Assembly (NCBI GenBank): GCA_021234155.1
Contig: JAJEKV010000057.1
Span: 6,917,821 to 6,981,820, forward strand
Direction: 5' to 3'
Source: Isoetes taiwanensis
Lineage: Eukaryota; Streptophyta; Lycopodiopsida; Isoetales; Isoetaceae
DNA: 64,000 nucleotides
A program made the translations under genes and the position numbers. Shown here piece by piece: positions 1 through 10,870 of this stretch (position 1 is the stretch's first letter; every line of letters starts with the position of its first letter). The notes beneath the pieces are model-generated. The model made no database searches. It had not been told where the DNA came from and saw only the letters and a list, made by a program, of their open reading frames with translations.

Positions 1-163
1 TGATGACAACACATGAAACGATATTAAAAATTTTGCATTCAAACATTCAAACTTGGATTAAAACCCATAATGCAAAATTGCTATAAGAAACCAAAAGGGC
101 ATACAAAAGGAGTACGGTAGACTACTCAATTGTACACATCTATTATAAGACATTCTATTTACA

Positions 164-2076
164 CTAGTAATGGTGCCCAGCGATGCTGGGCATAAGTTAG
201 GAATCTATATGGATGAAAACCTATTCAGCTTAGACTCCTTTTCATAAATCTAATATAATAGAAACCAAGCCCTGCATTGCTGAGCTTTAAGAGGCTTTTG
301 TGCATTCGACACCCTTCCTCTTCCCTTTGCCTTTTACTCTATTCTGCATTTCCCTTTTCCCTCGTTTCCCTACACACTTTCCTTTTTTCTTTTTCATTTT
401 TTCTTATTTTTTCTACACATCTTCTTTTTCCATTCTTTCTTTTTTCCTTTTTTTACCCCCTTCTCCCTTTGCTTTCCTTCACTTTCCCCTTTCCCCTTTC
501 CCCTTCCCTTTTTTTTTTTGACGGCCTTCCATTTTCATCCTTTCCTCGCCCTTCCCATTTTTCCCTTTCTTTTTCCTCTTCCTTTTTCTTTTCCTTTTCA
601 CTTTCTCTTTCCCTTTTCCCATGGCTTTTTTTCGTTCTCTTTTCCCCACCTTTTCATGTGCCCTTTTTCTTCCTTTCCCCATCCTCTTCCTCTTTATCCC
701 TTGCCCTTTTTTGCTTCTGTTTTCCCATTTCCCTCTCCCCTTTTCCTCGTGCTCATTTTCCCTTACCTTTCCCCCTTTCCGCCTTCCTTTTTCTTTTTCC
801 TTTCCCTTCCCCCTTCATTCTTTCGCCACCCTTTTGCTTTTCCCCGTGCCCTTTTTCCCTTTCCTTTCTCCCTTCTTTTTCCTTTTCTCTTTCCCTATGC
901 CTCTTTCCATTCCCTTTTCTCTACCTTTTTTATGTGCCCATTTTCCTCCTTCCTCACCCTCTCCTCCTTTTCTCTTTTCTACTTTCCCCTTTCCTCTGCT
1001 CTTTTTCCCCTTTCTCGCTCTTTCCCTCTTTCTTTTTTTTCCCGTGGCCTTTTTCTCTTTTCTCTTTCTCTTGTTCAATTCCTTATTTCTCACCCTTCTC
1101 ATGTTCCCCTTTTCTCCCTTCCTTTTCCTCCTTTTCTGACCCTTTTCTCTTTTCCTTTTCTCGGCCTTTTTCCCTTTCCCTGTTTATAATGGATTTTTTC
1201 CTTTCCGTTTTTCTCCTTTCCTGATTCTTTCCCTCTTTCTCTTTTACCTGTGCCCTTTTTACCTTTCCTTCACCCTTTCTCCCTTCCTTTCCTTTTCCCA
1301 TGCCCTTCCCACATTTTTTCTCTTTCCTTTTTTTTCTATGCCCGCTTTCCTATTTTTCTCCACCCTTTCCCTCTTCCCCTTTTTCTTTTTCTCGTCCCTT
1401 TTTTCGCTTCTTTTTTTTTTTTCCCTTTCTTCACCTTTTCCCTCTTTCCTTTTTTTCTCTTGCCCTTTCCCCCTTCCCTTTTCTCATTTCCATCTTCCCT
1501 TTGTCTAATGCCCTTTTTTCAGGTTCCATTTCCTCCTTTACTCCTTTTTTCATTCTACTTTCACTTTCCCTTTTTCCATGCCTTTTTCCCCTTCCCTTCT
1601 CCTGTTCCCCCTTCTTCCTGCCTTTTCCTCATTTTCCCAACCTTTCACTCTTTTTTCCTTCTTTTTCCCATTCTTGACCCTTTTCCCCACTCTTTCCCTT
1701 TCTCCTATGCCATTTCTTATTTCCTTTTCCCCTTTACCTCTTCCCCTTTTCCTCGTGGCCCTTTCTCGTGTTCCCTTCCCCCCACCCTTTTGATTTTTTC
1801 TTTCCCTTTCCGTTTTCCCATGCATTTTTCTCTTCTCTTATCCCACCCTTTTCCCTTTCTCTTTTTCCCTTCCCCCCCTGCCTTTTTGCCCCTTCACGTT
1901 CTCTCTTCCCCCCCCCCCCTTTACCCTTTTCCCATAAGAGATCAAAATATGATCAATCACGGTGGTAGGAAGTTGTGCGAGAAATCTAGGCCTTTGGATG
2001 CATCTAGATGATCTCGGCCATTCAAATTAGGGCTTGATCCAATCCAAGACTTACGGTATAACATTATAATATAAGA
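164..2076 (-). mobile_element. Helitron F, non-autonomous, filled with pyrimidine tract
   Basis: On the - strand the element begins at 2076 with TCTTATATTATAATGTTAT and ends at 164 with CTAG, preceded by a GCCCAGC-ATC-GCTGGGC hairpin at about 176-192. Flanks are A163 and T2077, the A^T target of Helitrons. The right arm carries the same flank uninterrupted (51461/51462), proving the 1,913-bp insertion. Most of the interior is a C/T-only tract (277-1943). No coding capacity is credible. It inserted after the inverted duplication formed. Confidence 0.92.
277..1943. repeat. 1.67-kb homopyrimidine/homopurine tract
   Basis: The + strand is almost only C and T, broken by occasional ATG/GTG-CCC motifs. 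It is a degenerate tandem array of short CCCTTTTTCC-like blocks. Motifs such as CATGTGCCC followed by CTTCCTTTCCCC recur at 655 and again in Helitron F2 at about 55374, so the two tracts are related. Long open frames through it (Phe, Ser, Pro, Leu only, or Lys/Arg/Glu/Gly on the other strand) are composition artefacts. Confidence 0.9.
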
Positions 2077-2280
2077 TAGCATCACAACATCAAATAAACA
2101 AGAAGGGTGTTCCCTCCCATGAACCCACAAATGGTGCCCCCTCCCACCCCAAAACAAGTGGTATAAAAATGTAATGCCCGTCAACACTTACATGTTCCGA
2201 ACATTTACAAGTACCCAAAGGATGCTCAGCATCGTTTACATATCCCCACATGATCCCAGCAACGCTGGGCACCTAACTAG

Positions 2281-3271
2281 TTCTATAGAAAACCATAAAC
2301 TAACTTGTAATGGATTTGGGACAAAAAGAATCTAAGAACACAAGATTTATAGCTCATTTATATGCCTAGTACAGATTGCAGTGTTGCGCCTAATGAAACC
2401 CTCGTTTTTGTTCAATATAATCCAACAGTAATTTGGCGTATTTCGCAAAAAAGAGAAAAGAAAAAGAAAAAGAGAGTAATTTGGCGTAATTTGGCAGGTT
2501 CACATATTACGAATCATTCGTACTTCTTGGCCAATATAATGGAGATATGCATGCGTTATATTATATTTTAGAACTAAGTAAGCAACATGTAAAAAATCAA
2601 CTAATGCTCCAACTTGGTCAAACTTCATAAGGTTATGCCATGCTTCATCTTGACCAACCTTGAACGTATTTAGACATATATTCATAGAGGGGTGATGCTT
2701 TGCTCGATCAAACCTTAGAGGGGTTATCCTTGCTTGATGAAACTTTAGTTGTAGCAAAACTTTACAGTTGCGTCGATCTGCGATAAGACCTTAATTCTAT
2801 TTAGACATAAATCTATAGAGGGATTATGCCTTGCTCGATCAAACCTCAATCATCATACTTAGAAATGAATTATAGAGGGTTTACACCTTAATTAATCAAA
2901 CCTTAGAGCGTTATCATTGCTCGATCAAACTATAGTTGTGGTACAACTTCACAGTTATGTCCTTCAGCGAGTTCATGAAGTGTCGGCACGCTCATAAAAT
3001 AAACCGACCAAGATGGGACTCAAACCCATAATCTCTCGCTCCGGAGGCGAGTGCCTTGTCCATTAGGCCACATGGTCATTGCTATAGTTTGATTTTCACC
3101 TGAGACACTAGGATGGTTTGTGTTTTTCTTTTAAGTAAGAAACAAGAATGGTAGGCAACCATCTAAACCTGACTAAAAAAGGATTCTTTTTTTTATCAAC
3201 CTTACAACTAGCCGTATATAAGAACAATCCCACAAAATTCATACATCTGCTAAATCTATCCCCATGGCGTA
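2281..3271 (-). repeat. tRNA-Arg array unit, minus orientation, between Helitrons G and I
   Basis: One full unit of about 991 bp, the reverse complement of the plus-strand units such as 49283-50269. Its order on the - strand is: spacer, tRNA-Arg gene, 'gatcgagcaa' subrepeats, CT-rich stretch, and the conserved end TTTTCTATAGAA. Both ends coincide with Helitron insertions at the same array position. Confidence 0.9.
3005..3077 (-). tRNA. tRNA-Arg(CCG)
   Basis: 73-nt cloverleaf. The anticodon loop CTCCGGA gives anticodon CCG, with a perfect CTCGC/GCGAG stem. The A box TGGCCTAATGG is intact. The T loop reads TTTGAGT, so the B box is GGTTTGAGTCC with one change from consensus. The acceptor GACCATG/CTTGGTC has a T-T mismatch at pair 6, as in nearly all copies here. 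TTTTAT follows shortly downstream as a Pol III stop. Matches the copy at 45511-45583. Confidence 0.8.
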
Positions 3272-3553
3272 TCTTCTTATATTATAATGTTATGGCGTGT
3301 GTCTTGAACCACGCCCTAATTTTAATGGCTCGGATTCTACTAAACCGATGGGGGAGATGATGCCACATCACAATGTTTTTAGGGTTCGCGAGGCCGGTAT
3401 GCACTCCTCCAATGTCCACACACGGTTTTAGCCTGCTATCTCGGCGAGGCCGTTTTGGAAGAGCCACAAAGAAGCTCAGCTTGCATCTTCCATTTCGGCC
3501 TTGGCCTTCCCCAACTGTACGAAGCCTGCAATGAGCTTTCAAATAGAACAGGG

Positions 3554-3649
3554 GATTGAACAGAATAGGGCTTTTAAAGATCGGCTGCAAGATCATCAGA
3601 GGATCGAACAGAATAGGGCTTTTAAAGATCGGCTGCAAGATCATCAGAG
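3554..3649 (+). repeat. 48-bp tandem duplication inside Helitron I
   Basis: Two adjacent copies (3554-3601 and 3602-3649), each containing GAACAGAATAGGGC and GGCTGCAAGATCATCAGAG, differing at about one base. The period of 48 keeps a reading frame (a 16-residue unit containing RAFKDRLQDHQ). The same duplication is present in the right-arm copy near 48905-49000, so it predates the inverted duplication. Confidence 0.85.
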
Positions 3650-3917
3650 CTTTTTCTATGAGCTATGTTCATGCAGCCATGGTCGTTACAAGGTATTCAG
3701 GGCAACAAAAGGCCTAAAAATATTTGTTGTTGTCAAAATGTCTGTTGAAGACCAGTTGGACAGAGCAATAGCATGGGAGAGAGCATTAACATGGGCGTAT
3801 ACAGGCTCAAACAATCTGTTTTCATTCCGTCTGTTTCATGAGCATCTTCACCAGAGGCATCAACTGTTATGGGCTGGGAGTCTGGGAGTCTGTAATTGTC
3901 ATTAGTGACTTTTGCAG

Positions 3918-4170
3918 CAGCAAGATCATATGTGTGTAGTTAGGAGGGTTTTTGCAACACTAAGAGTTTTGAGGGATGTATTAGCAGAATTAACAAGGAA
4001 TATGGAAGGCATCCCTGGACAGGTAGATTTATATTTTTCAACCAATGTTATTGTTATCAATATCCACATCCTTAAATCGTTCTGTTTTCTCTTAACAGCT
4101 GAAAGCTGTGATGGATTCTGATGCAGCTAAAGTATTTAAACCATACAATATGCTTCCATTAGAAGTGCCT
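3918..4170 (+). pseudogene. Callose synthase-like gene fragment captured by Helitron I
   Basis: Two exon pieces. Exon 1 (about 3918-4022, after acceptor TTTTGCAG) reads RRVFATLRVLRDVLAELT...GIPGQ and ends CAG before a GT donor. An intron of about 76 bp ends in CTTAACAG. Exon 2 starts at 4099 with LKAVMDSDAAKVFKPYNMLPLEVP. This order resembles the N-terminal cytosolic part of callose synthases (GSL/CalS, beta-1,3-glucan synthase family), where a 'VFATLRvL' segment precedes 'LKrVmdSDa...YNiiPLd'. Only about 60 of roughly 1,900 residues remain. Membrane and catalytic regions are absent, so this is a captured fragment. The subfamily cannot be settled by eye. The minus-strand frame around 4269-4511 is unassigned. 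Confidence 0.65.
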
Positions 4171-5280
4171 GTTGAACTCATTGTTTATGGTTCAGGGGCA
4201 TATCATGTTGAGACGAAGCTATGCAGTTACATTGCAGAGCAGAGAGGTGGTTATGAATCTTGCTTTTGCTAAAAGCATATGAAATACAGATGTGAAGCCT
4301 TTTCTAATAATGCATCATTTTGCCATGGTTGTTCCTGTAATATCTTATGGCATTCATCAAGCCAAAGGATGATTTCAGCTTCATTGATTGTAGCAAATGC
4401 ATGCATGTCTGCAGAGGTCTGTTGTCTCCTTTTTGAAAACTCTTGATAGACCCATGCTGGAGAAACAGTTGCTTCAGTTGTCTGTCTGATGAGAGGAACA
4501 AACAGGGACAAACCTCAAGAGCTCAGTAAAAAGGTCGAGGCGCGTCACAATACAATGCTATAGATTGCACATTGTTTTGACATGCATCAATTGTTAAAGG
4601 AATTTCAAAAGAAGTTGGATATGCTTCGTGATCCATAGGTTCTTCTCGCTAAAACTTTGACGCTTTGGCAGTATCTTCCTGATCATTATATATCTTTGGC
4701 ATTTCGAAAAGCTAAACGCTTATCTTTCTTTCTGCACAGGTGCAAGAGTTAGTGGTTAGGATAAGCAACATGGTAAGTTTATTGTTGTGACATCTTTAAT
4801 GAAGAAATGATTTCATTTCTTGCTGGAAGCTAGAGATACAGGCATAGTAGTTCTCATTTTACCTCCTTCATGTTTGATAAGCCATAACAGAGAATGGAGA
4901 TTCATATTGATGCAAATCATTCAGAGGCGTGAGCAAATTTCCAGCTACATTTAACTAAAATGTATTTGTCTTCATATTTACCATCTTTTTCCATGCAATT
5001 TTAGCATGTGTTTTGCATTCTTAAACAAAGGCTTTAACATAATTAGAGAACATCCAAGCGTAAACTTTAAGATGGATATTTAACCATATCCGAAAAAAGC
5101 CTTCGAGAGTTATAGTTCTGCGGAAAAATCTGAGGCAACAAAAAACTCCAAAGAGCATATCACATCACATTTTTCAAGTTGTGGCAATGATCAAACCACC
5201 AAAAGCGGGGCGTTACGAGATAATAACGTGTTGCGGTGTGTTGGACCTTATAGCCCAGCAACGCTGGGTACCATAACTAG

Positions 5281-6266
5281 TTCTATAGAAAACCATAAAC
5301 TAACTTGTAATGGATTTGGGACCAAAAGAATCTAAGAACACAAGATTTATAGCTAATTTATATGCGTAGTACAGATTGCAGTGTTGCGCCTAATGAAACC
5401 TTTGTTTTTGTTCAATATAATCCAAACAGTAATTTGGCGTATTTCGCAAAAAAAGAGAAAAGAAAAAAAAAAAGAGTAATTTGGCTTAATTTGGCAGGTT
5501 CACATATTACGAATCACTCGTACTTCTTGGTCAATATAATGGAGATATGTATGCCTTATATTATATTTTAGAACCAAGTAAGCAACATGTAAAAAATCAA
5601 ATAATGCTCCAACTTGATCAAACTTCATAAGGTTATGCCATGCTTCATGTTGACCAACCTTGAACGTATTTAGACATATATTCATAGAGAGGTGATGCTT
5701 TGCTCGACCAAACCTTAGAGGGGTTATCCTTGCTTGATGAAACTTTAGTTGTAGCAAAACTTTACTGTTGCATCGATCTGCAATAAGACCTTAATTCTAT
5801 TTAGACATAAATCTATAGAGGGATTATGCCTTGCTCGATCAAACCTCAATCATACTTAGAAATGAATTATAGAGGATTTACATCTTAATCAATCAAACCT
5901 GAGAGCGTTATCATTGCTCGATCAAACTATAGTCGTGTACAACTTCACAGTTATGTCCTTCGGCGAGTTCATGAAGTGTCAGCACGGTCATAAAACAAAC
6001 CGACCAAGATGGGACTCGAACCCATAATCTCCCGCTCCGGAGGCGAGCACCTTGTCCATTAGGCCACATGCTCATTGCTATATTTGGATTTTCACTTGAG
6101 ACACTAGGATGGTTTGTGGTTTTCTTTTAAGTAAGAAACAAGAATGGTAGGCAACCATCTAAACCTGACTCAAAAAGGATTTTTATTTTATCAACCTTAC
6201 AACTAGCCGTATATAAGAACAATCCCACAAAATTCATACATCTGCTAAATCTATCCCCATGGCGTA
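5281..6266 (-). repeat. tRNA-Arg array unit, minus orientation
   Basis: A complete 986-bp unit between Helitron I and the next unit boundary at 6266/6267. That boundary (GGCGTA^TTCTATAG) is intact and serves as the empty-site reference for Helitron I. It corresponds to the right-arm unit 46296-47255; both have the variant GAGCATG at the start of the tRNA. Confidence 0.9.
6001..6073 (-). tRNA. tRNA-Arg(CCG), acceptor variant
   Basis: 73-nt cloverleaf with anticodon CCG and an intact B box (GGTTCGAGTCC). The 5' end reads GAGCATG instead of GACCATG, breaking acceptor pair 3 in addition to the common T-T mismatch at pair 6. The same change occurs in the copies at 32598, 46489 and 50463, defining a sublineage. 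Probably transcribed but doubtful as a functional tRNA. Confidence 0.7.
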
Positions 6267-6605
6267 TTCTATAGAAAACCATAAACTAACTTTTAATGGA
6301 TTTGGGACCAAAAGAATCTAAGAACACAAGATTTGTAGCTAATTTATATCGTGAGTAATGCATTGCGGTGTTAAGCCTAATGAAACCTTTGTTTTTGTTC
6401 AATATAATCCAAATAGTAATTTGGCGTATTTCGCAAAAAAGAGAAAAGAAAAAGAAAAAGAGAGTAATTTAGCGTAATTTGGCAGGTTCACATATTACGA
6501 ATCACTCGTACTTCTTGGTCAATATAATGGAGATATGTATGCCTTATATTATATTTTAGAACCAAGTAAGCAACATGTAAAAAATCAAATAATGCTCCAA
6601 CTTGA
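6267..6605 (-). repeat. Partial tRNA-Arg array unit cut by Helitron A
   Basis: The first 339 bp of a minus-strand unit (conserved end, CT-rich stretch, subrepeat start). It is interrupted after CTTGA at 6605 where Helitron A begins. The mirrored segment is 44981-45314. The remainder of the unit is not found after Helitron B in this arm. Confidence 0.85.
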
Positions 6606-8397
6606 TCCTATCTCTTATTATAATGTTTTAGTGTATTGTTTGGATCCAGCCCTAGATCGGATGGCCCAGGTTTTGAGTTAAAATATTAACGGTCGAGATG
6701 CCTTTGAGTTTTTTTTCATCTTCTCGCTCTAGGTTAGGGCAAGGTTTTTTTCACCGTGGCGCCACACCGTGGTCTGCAAGACCCCGTCTTCTTCGCTGCT
6801 TCCAAGCCTCCTTTTTTTTTTCAAGCCGTGGCCGCCCGATGAGTCGGACCCATGAGCACGTCGTGGCCTTTACTTCCAATCTGGCATCTCTTTCTAATAT
6901 TATACCCCGATTGACCCATCGTCGATGCGGCGCCAGTTTCGGCTTTTTAGAGCTTGCTGCTTTTGAAGAAGCGGTGCACAGATTCCGATCTAGGATTCGA
7001 CCGGGCTTCACATTTAAAAGGTAATGCTTAAGATTGCCGGGTAAATTTATGCATGAAGTTCTCGAGGTGAAAGGAGCTTTTCTTCTTCTCATGATGATTC
7101 AAAAACCGTTGGCTCTGAAAATGTGTTGGTTCAAGAATCCGTTTTAGAGAGTACCCAAAAAGGATAGGTTCAGAGAATCTTCATTGATTGCAAGTAAATT
7201 CGCATGTTTGGAAGTCCTTTTTGAAGCACATAAGCAGATGGACGATTATCATGCAAAATTTGGATGAAACATTAGGATTTTTAAGTTACCCGCTTGGATT
7301 CTTTTGCTTTCTTTGTAGTTTCGTGGGCTCTTAATTTGTCTTAATTCTATCCATTGTTTCTTTAGAGATGGTCTTTTTGTTTCTACATCGATCACCTTGA
7401 ACGTCATTGCATATGATGTTTTACACTTGATCACTGAAAGAGGTGAGTTCAATGATGTACAAAAAGGAAAACTGATGCAGTGATCTCCTTTCTCCTTATT
7501 GTACTTCTACTATTGTTGGGGAAATTTTATTTAGAGTCTGGCCAAGTAGAAAGCCGCAAGAGTTTAGAATGAGATTTTTGAATGCTAGATTGGTCATTTT
7601 GTATTGGCAAATGTATAAGCCTAATCAATAGAAGTTGAGAAGGGACATAGGTAAAGCTAGCTTAGGTCTCTTATATTATTGGTACTAATGACAGGATTCA
7701 TATGCCTGTATGCTGGGTGGTTGCAAAAAAGACAGTGTTAGAGATGCCCAATGTAGTTTATGACGTTGCAAACCAAAATTTAGAGAGAAACCCATAGTAC
7801 GGACATCATCGAAATCACAAAGAAGCAGACAACAACGTACTATCACTGGCATCGAAGAAAGCGTTTGTGGTTTAAATTGAAGGTTTCACCATCAATACTA
7901 AACGTTTGTGGTTTGACGTTTGTGGCATCAATACTAAGCGTTTGTGGTTTAAATGTTTACAATATGTCAATAAAAACAAAGCAATGCAGCCTTAAATGTT
8001 TACAATATACCAATAAAAACAAAGTAATACAACGCACACCACCAAGTGGATCTCATAAAACCATGGCAACAAACACAAATCTAGCTCCAACAATTTGACA
8101 TTCCTCCCACAACGCAAGCAAAATATGCAATGAAGCTAGCTTGACTGTTAGCTCAAATACAAAAAAGCCTTTTTTTAACTCCTTAAAGGCTAACGTTTTA
8201 ACAAAAAGGTGCTTTTCACTTTGGCTCTTTTTTAGCCTTTTTACAAAAAGGCTATTGCCTTTTTAACCTTTTCACTTTGGCTCTTTTTTTCTTTAGATAT
8301 TTGTGTCATAATAAAAGGTTACTGTGCACTTTCCTCATGTAGTCAAAACATATAAAAATTTCCAACTTATCCCCAGCAACACTGGGCACCTTACTAG
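6606..8397 (+). mobile_element. Helitron A, left copy
   Basis: Begins TCCTATCTCTTATTATAATG after A6605, in an array unit whose uninterrupted form reads CTTGA^TCAAAC. Ends with the hairpin CCCAGC-AAC-ACTGGG, then ACCTTACTAG at 8397. Length is 1,792 bp. It carries exon-like fragments (6836-7150 and about 7250-7480) of a gene I do not recognise. After T8398-A8399 Helitron B begins, so the two lie head to tail. The mirrored copy is 43162-44980. Confidence 0.9.
6836..7480 (+). pseudogene. Unidentified captured gene fragments in Helitron A
   Basis: Degraded homologue of 44084-44734. Readable pieces include MSRTHEHVVAFTSNLASLSN, and further on the AYDVLHLITERGEFND segment near 7410-7460. Small indels have broken the frame relative to the right-arm copy. 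I recognise no family. Protein-like composition and preservation between arms suggest host exons carried by the Helitron. Confidence 0.4.
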
Positions 8398-9026
8398 TAT
8401 CTTTTATTATAATGTTATTGGGTAAGTATGTCGTCAACAAAACCCTAACCCTATTTTCGACCTTTAGGGTTTTCGTGTAGCTCCTCTTCAACTCCTGGTC
8501 TACCCAGAGCACTTCCGAAAGGCTTTCCTCGATTCAATCCTCTGTTCTATTTTCATTTGTTGTAACCGTATAAGTGCTCATATGGCCGCATCTCTGGCTA
8601 TGGCGACCACAAAACCTTTTGATCCTCCATTACTCTGCGCATAAACATGGGAATATGGATCCAGCGGCTGCATCTCTGACTATGGCGAGTATAACATTTT
8701 TTGCTCTTTTCTTTTTTGTCTCAGCTCGGCTATTTACGTGTTTTTCTTTTCGTTTACCTGGTGAGACTCGGGCATTAGATCTCGGTTTAATTGTTTAAGT
8801 GCTCATAAAAGAATATGGTCGCATCTCGTGGGTCATGGCGACCACAAAACCTTTTTCTCCTCTCGTTCCTCCGGGCGCCATCCGTTTCTTCCATGTGCTT
8901 TTATGCATAAGGCCATTAATCTAGAGCTCCATTCCATAGAGTAAGTCTAAAGATTTTAATTTCAAAACTCGCATTACGTGGGAGTTACGAAGCAAAATGT
9001 CGGAGAAACCACATGGATCTTAAAAT

Positions 9027-9279
9027 TGTTGAATACACTTGGCATGTTCAAATGGTATTAACACGCGCGGCGCTGAAGGGCAATGACAAGTGAAGGTCCG
9101 ATGTGCGATCGAACGAAAAGAAAAAGGGAATGACGAAACAGGCGGGGGGAGTGAAGCCGAACAAGCGTGAGGGGGCAACGGCCAAGGAGCAGAGCCGGTC
9201 AAGAATCCAAGGTCAAGCTTGGGCCGTGGGGCAAAAAGGTATTGTGGCTAAAGCATCTATTTGATTTCTAAATCCAACG
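9027..9279 (+). repeat. Left LTR of copia element
   Basis: Starts TGTTGAATACACTTGGCATG and ends AAATCCAACG, where the canonical terminal A has become G. Followed two bases later by the primer-binding site. Similar to the right LTR with scattered small indels, suggesting either age or base-call errors. Confidence 0.9.
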
Positions 9280-9280
9280 G

Positions 9281-9291
9281 TGGTATCGAGC
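9281..9291 (+). promoter_or_regulatory. Primer-binding site, tRNA-Met type
   Basis: TGGTATCGAGC lies just after the left LTR. The standard site complementary to the 3' end of initiator tRNA-Met reads TGGTATCAGAGC, so one base is missing here. This is the usual primer of plant copia elements. Confidence 0.75.
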
Positions 9292-9980
9292 TAGGCTTTG
9301 ATCGGGTAGGAGATGCCGGGTATTCAAATTAGATTGCTTGTGTATTTGGCGAAAACAAATTGGAGAAGTGATTCAACGATGGGCAAAAATGGATAATAGA
9401 GGTCTGAGTTTCCGTTGAGGTGACGTTAATCCGTACTAAGTCGTCCTGTACTAAGTCCAGTGTTGAGTCGGATTAAGAGTTGAAAATCAAAGGTTTCAAA
9501 GGCAAAGATACAATCGATTTTGCCAAAGACAGTCGATGAAGGGAAGATTCCGTGGGGGAGGATTTATTGTCTAGCATCTGGCCGCCTGATTAAACCTGAA
9601 GGATTTGGCGGAATTTTGCACGAGGGAAGAATATCTCGTTGTAAAACCGGTAGAGCCGGAAGTTCGTGAGGATTCGCATTCTAGGAGGTGGCTTATAGAC
9701 CACAAGTGCACAAGCACTTTTTCATCATGGCAAGCGCACAAGGTATATTGTTGCAGTCTTGGGAGGGAAAACAGGTGGAGACGGATCGGAAGGTCGATGT
9801 TTGAATACAAGAAAAGGGAGATAGCACTTGAAAGCGAGAAACTAACAACTATTGGAGCAGATTGGTCATACACAAAGGAGTAAGAATGTATTGACCCTAG
9901 ATTGTGGCGCCAGGTTCTTTGTTGTGAATTCATGCGAGATTTACGGGGTTTTCGAAAGGTGAGAGGCCCGGAGTAGTTCA

Positions 9981-10130
9981 AATGGGGAATGGAATACTTG
10001 AGGAAGTCTCTGGACGAGGAAATCTTGAATTATTAAGGGAAGGTAAACCTGTTGTCAATGTGCCAAATGCATTGTATGTACAGGGTATGTTCTTTAATTT
10101 ATTATCGAGCAAAATCGGTAGACGATGGTT
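9981..10130 (+). pseudogene. Copia protease/GAG-pre-integrase fragment
   Basis: The translation around MGNGILEEVSGRGNLELL and VPNALYVQGMFFNLLSS resembles the segment of copia polyproteins after the protease active site (typically 'GiG...l.nVlyvP.l..NLLSv'). The protease catalytic Asp region upstream is not readable. About 700 bp between the primer site and here is all that remains for gag and protease, which is far too short. Confidence 0.6.
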
Positions 10131-10264
10131 TTGAGTTGAGATTTCACAAGACTGGTTGCAAATTTATAAAAGAGGGTGTGAAAACATTTGAGGCTCAAAG
10201 AAACGGAAATTTATTTGAGTTGAATGTGAATGCTATTAACAAAGTTTCAGTAGTAGACGATATA

Positions 10265-10870
10265 CATACTTGGCATTTGAGAATGGCGATGTAAATTATA
10301 ACTTGATATTAAAATTGCAAGAAAGCATAATTTGTTAAATGGATTGACATTTGTTGATGAAGAACATGGAGTATGTGAATCTTGCATGCTAGGCAAGCGA
10401 GCTAGACTTCCCTTCAAAAATAAAGGACGGCGAGCATCTAAGCTGCTTGAGTTGGTACATTCTGATGTGTGTGGACCTATGCAAGTACAGAGTCTTGGAG
10501 GCAAGTTTTATTTTGCTACATTTATAGATGATTTCAGTAGACGCACAAAGTGTTATTATCTGCGTTCGAAAGATCAAGTATTCAATGCCTTCCAGCTTTA
10601 TGTCGCAGAGGTGGAACGTGAGACATCTTCACGTGTAAAATCATTGAGGTCGGATCTTGGTGGCGAATCTGAGGTCAAGTGAATTTATAAGATTTTGTCG
10701 ATCGTGGAATTAAGAGGCGTATACATGTCGTTATACACCTCGCCAGAATGGTGTTTCGGCGTAAAATCGCACCATTATGGATGCGACGGATGTATGTTGA
10801 AGCATCTTTGGATTACCCAATTACACGTGGGGAGAAGCGTGCAACCGCCCGCTATATCTGAGCGAGGTTG
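10265..10870 (+). pseudogene. Copia integrase, frameshifted
   Basis: The integrase that inserts the element's cDNA. The zinc-binding region is visible as TWHLRMA and, after a frameshift, CESCMLGKRARLPF. The catalytic core includes HSDVCGPMQV (first Asp) and SLRSDLGGE (second Asp). The next segment (TPYTPxxNGV-like, with the catalytic Glu) is recognisable only across several frameshifts at 10710-10870. It cannot be functional. Confidence 0.85.

Larger units (their letters stand above)
1..2280 (+). mobile_element. Helitron G, left copy, 3' part (truncated by window edge)
   Basis: The 3' terminus lies at 2254-2280: hairpin CCCAGC-AAC-GCTGGG, then ACCTAACTAG, followed by T at 2281 and tRNA-repeat sequence. 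The element starts upstream of the window. Its interior is interrupted by Helitron F (164-2076); without F the sequence mirrors 51258-51603. No transposase-like coding sequence is visible. The 3' flank TTCTATAG is the same array site used by Helitrons D and I. Confidence 0.85.
3272..5280 (+). mobile_element. Helitron I, left copy
   Basis: Starts TCTTCTTATATTATAATGTT after A3271. Ends with the hairpin CCCAGC-AAC-GCTGGG (about 5255-5269) and CTAG at 5277-5280, before T5281. The flanks join to GGCGTA^TTCTATAG, the sequence seen uninterrupted at 6262-6274. Length is 2,009 bp. The interior carries fragments of a callose-synthase-like gene with intron-exon borders (3918-4170). The mirrored copy is 47256-49282. 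Confidence 0.93.

Noticed and set aside
479-1825. Lys/Arg/Glu/Gly-rich minus-strand frames
   Set aside because: Purine-only complement of the C/T tract; not a real basic protein.
277-2011. Long open frames (315, 253, 223 aa) rich in Phe, Ser, Pro, Leu
   Set aside because: They exist only because a C/T-only strand cannot contain stop codons (TAA, TAG, TGA need purines). No protein-like composition, and overlapping frames are open in parallel.
4269-4511. Minus-strand 80-aa frame in Helitron I (and 47990-48319 in the right copy) as an independent gene
   Set aside because: Part is kept in both arms, but the start and end differ, it overlaps the segment next to the callose-synthase-like exons, and it matches no family I recognise. 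Left unassigned.
8440-8475. Telomere-like AACCCTAACCCTA and TTTAGGG near 8450
   Set aside because: Only one or two motif copies; no tandem telomeric tract.
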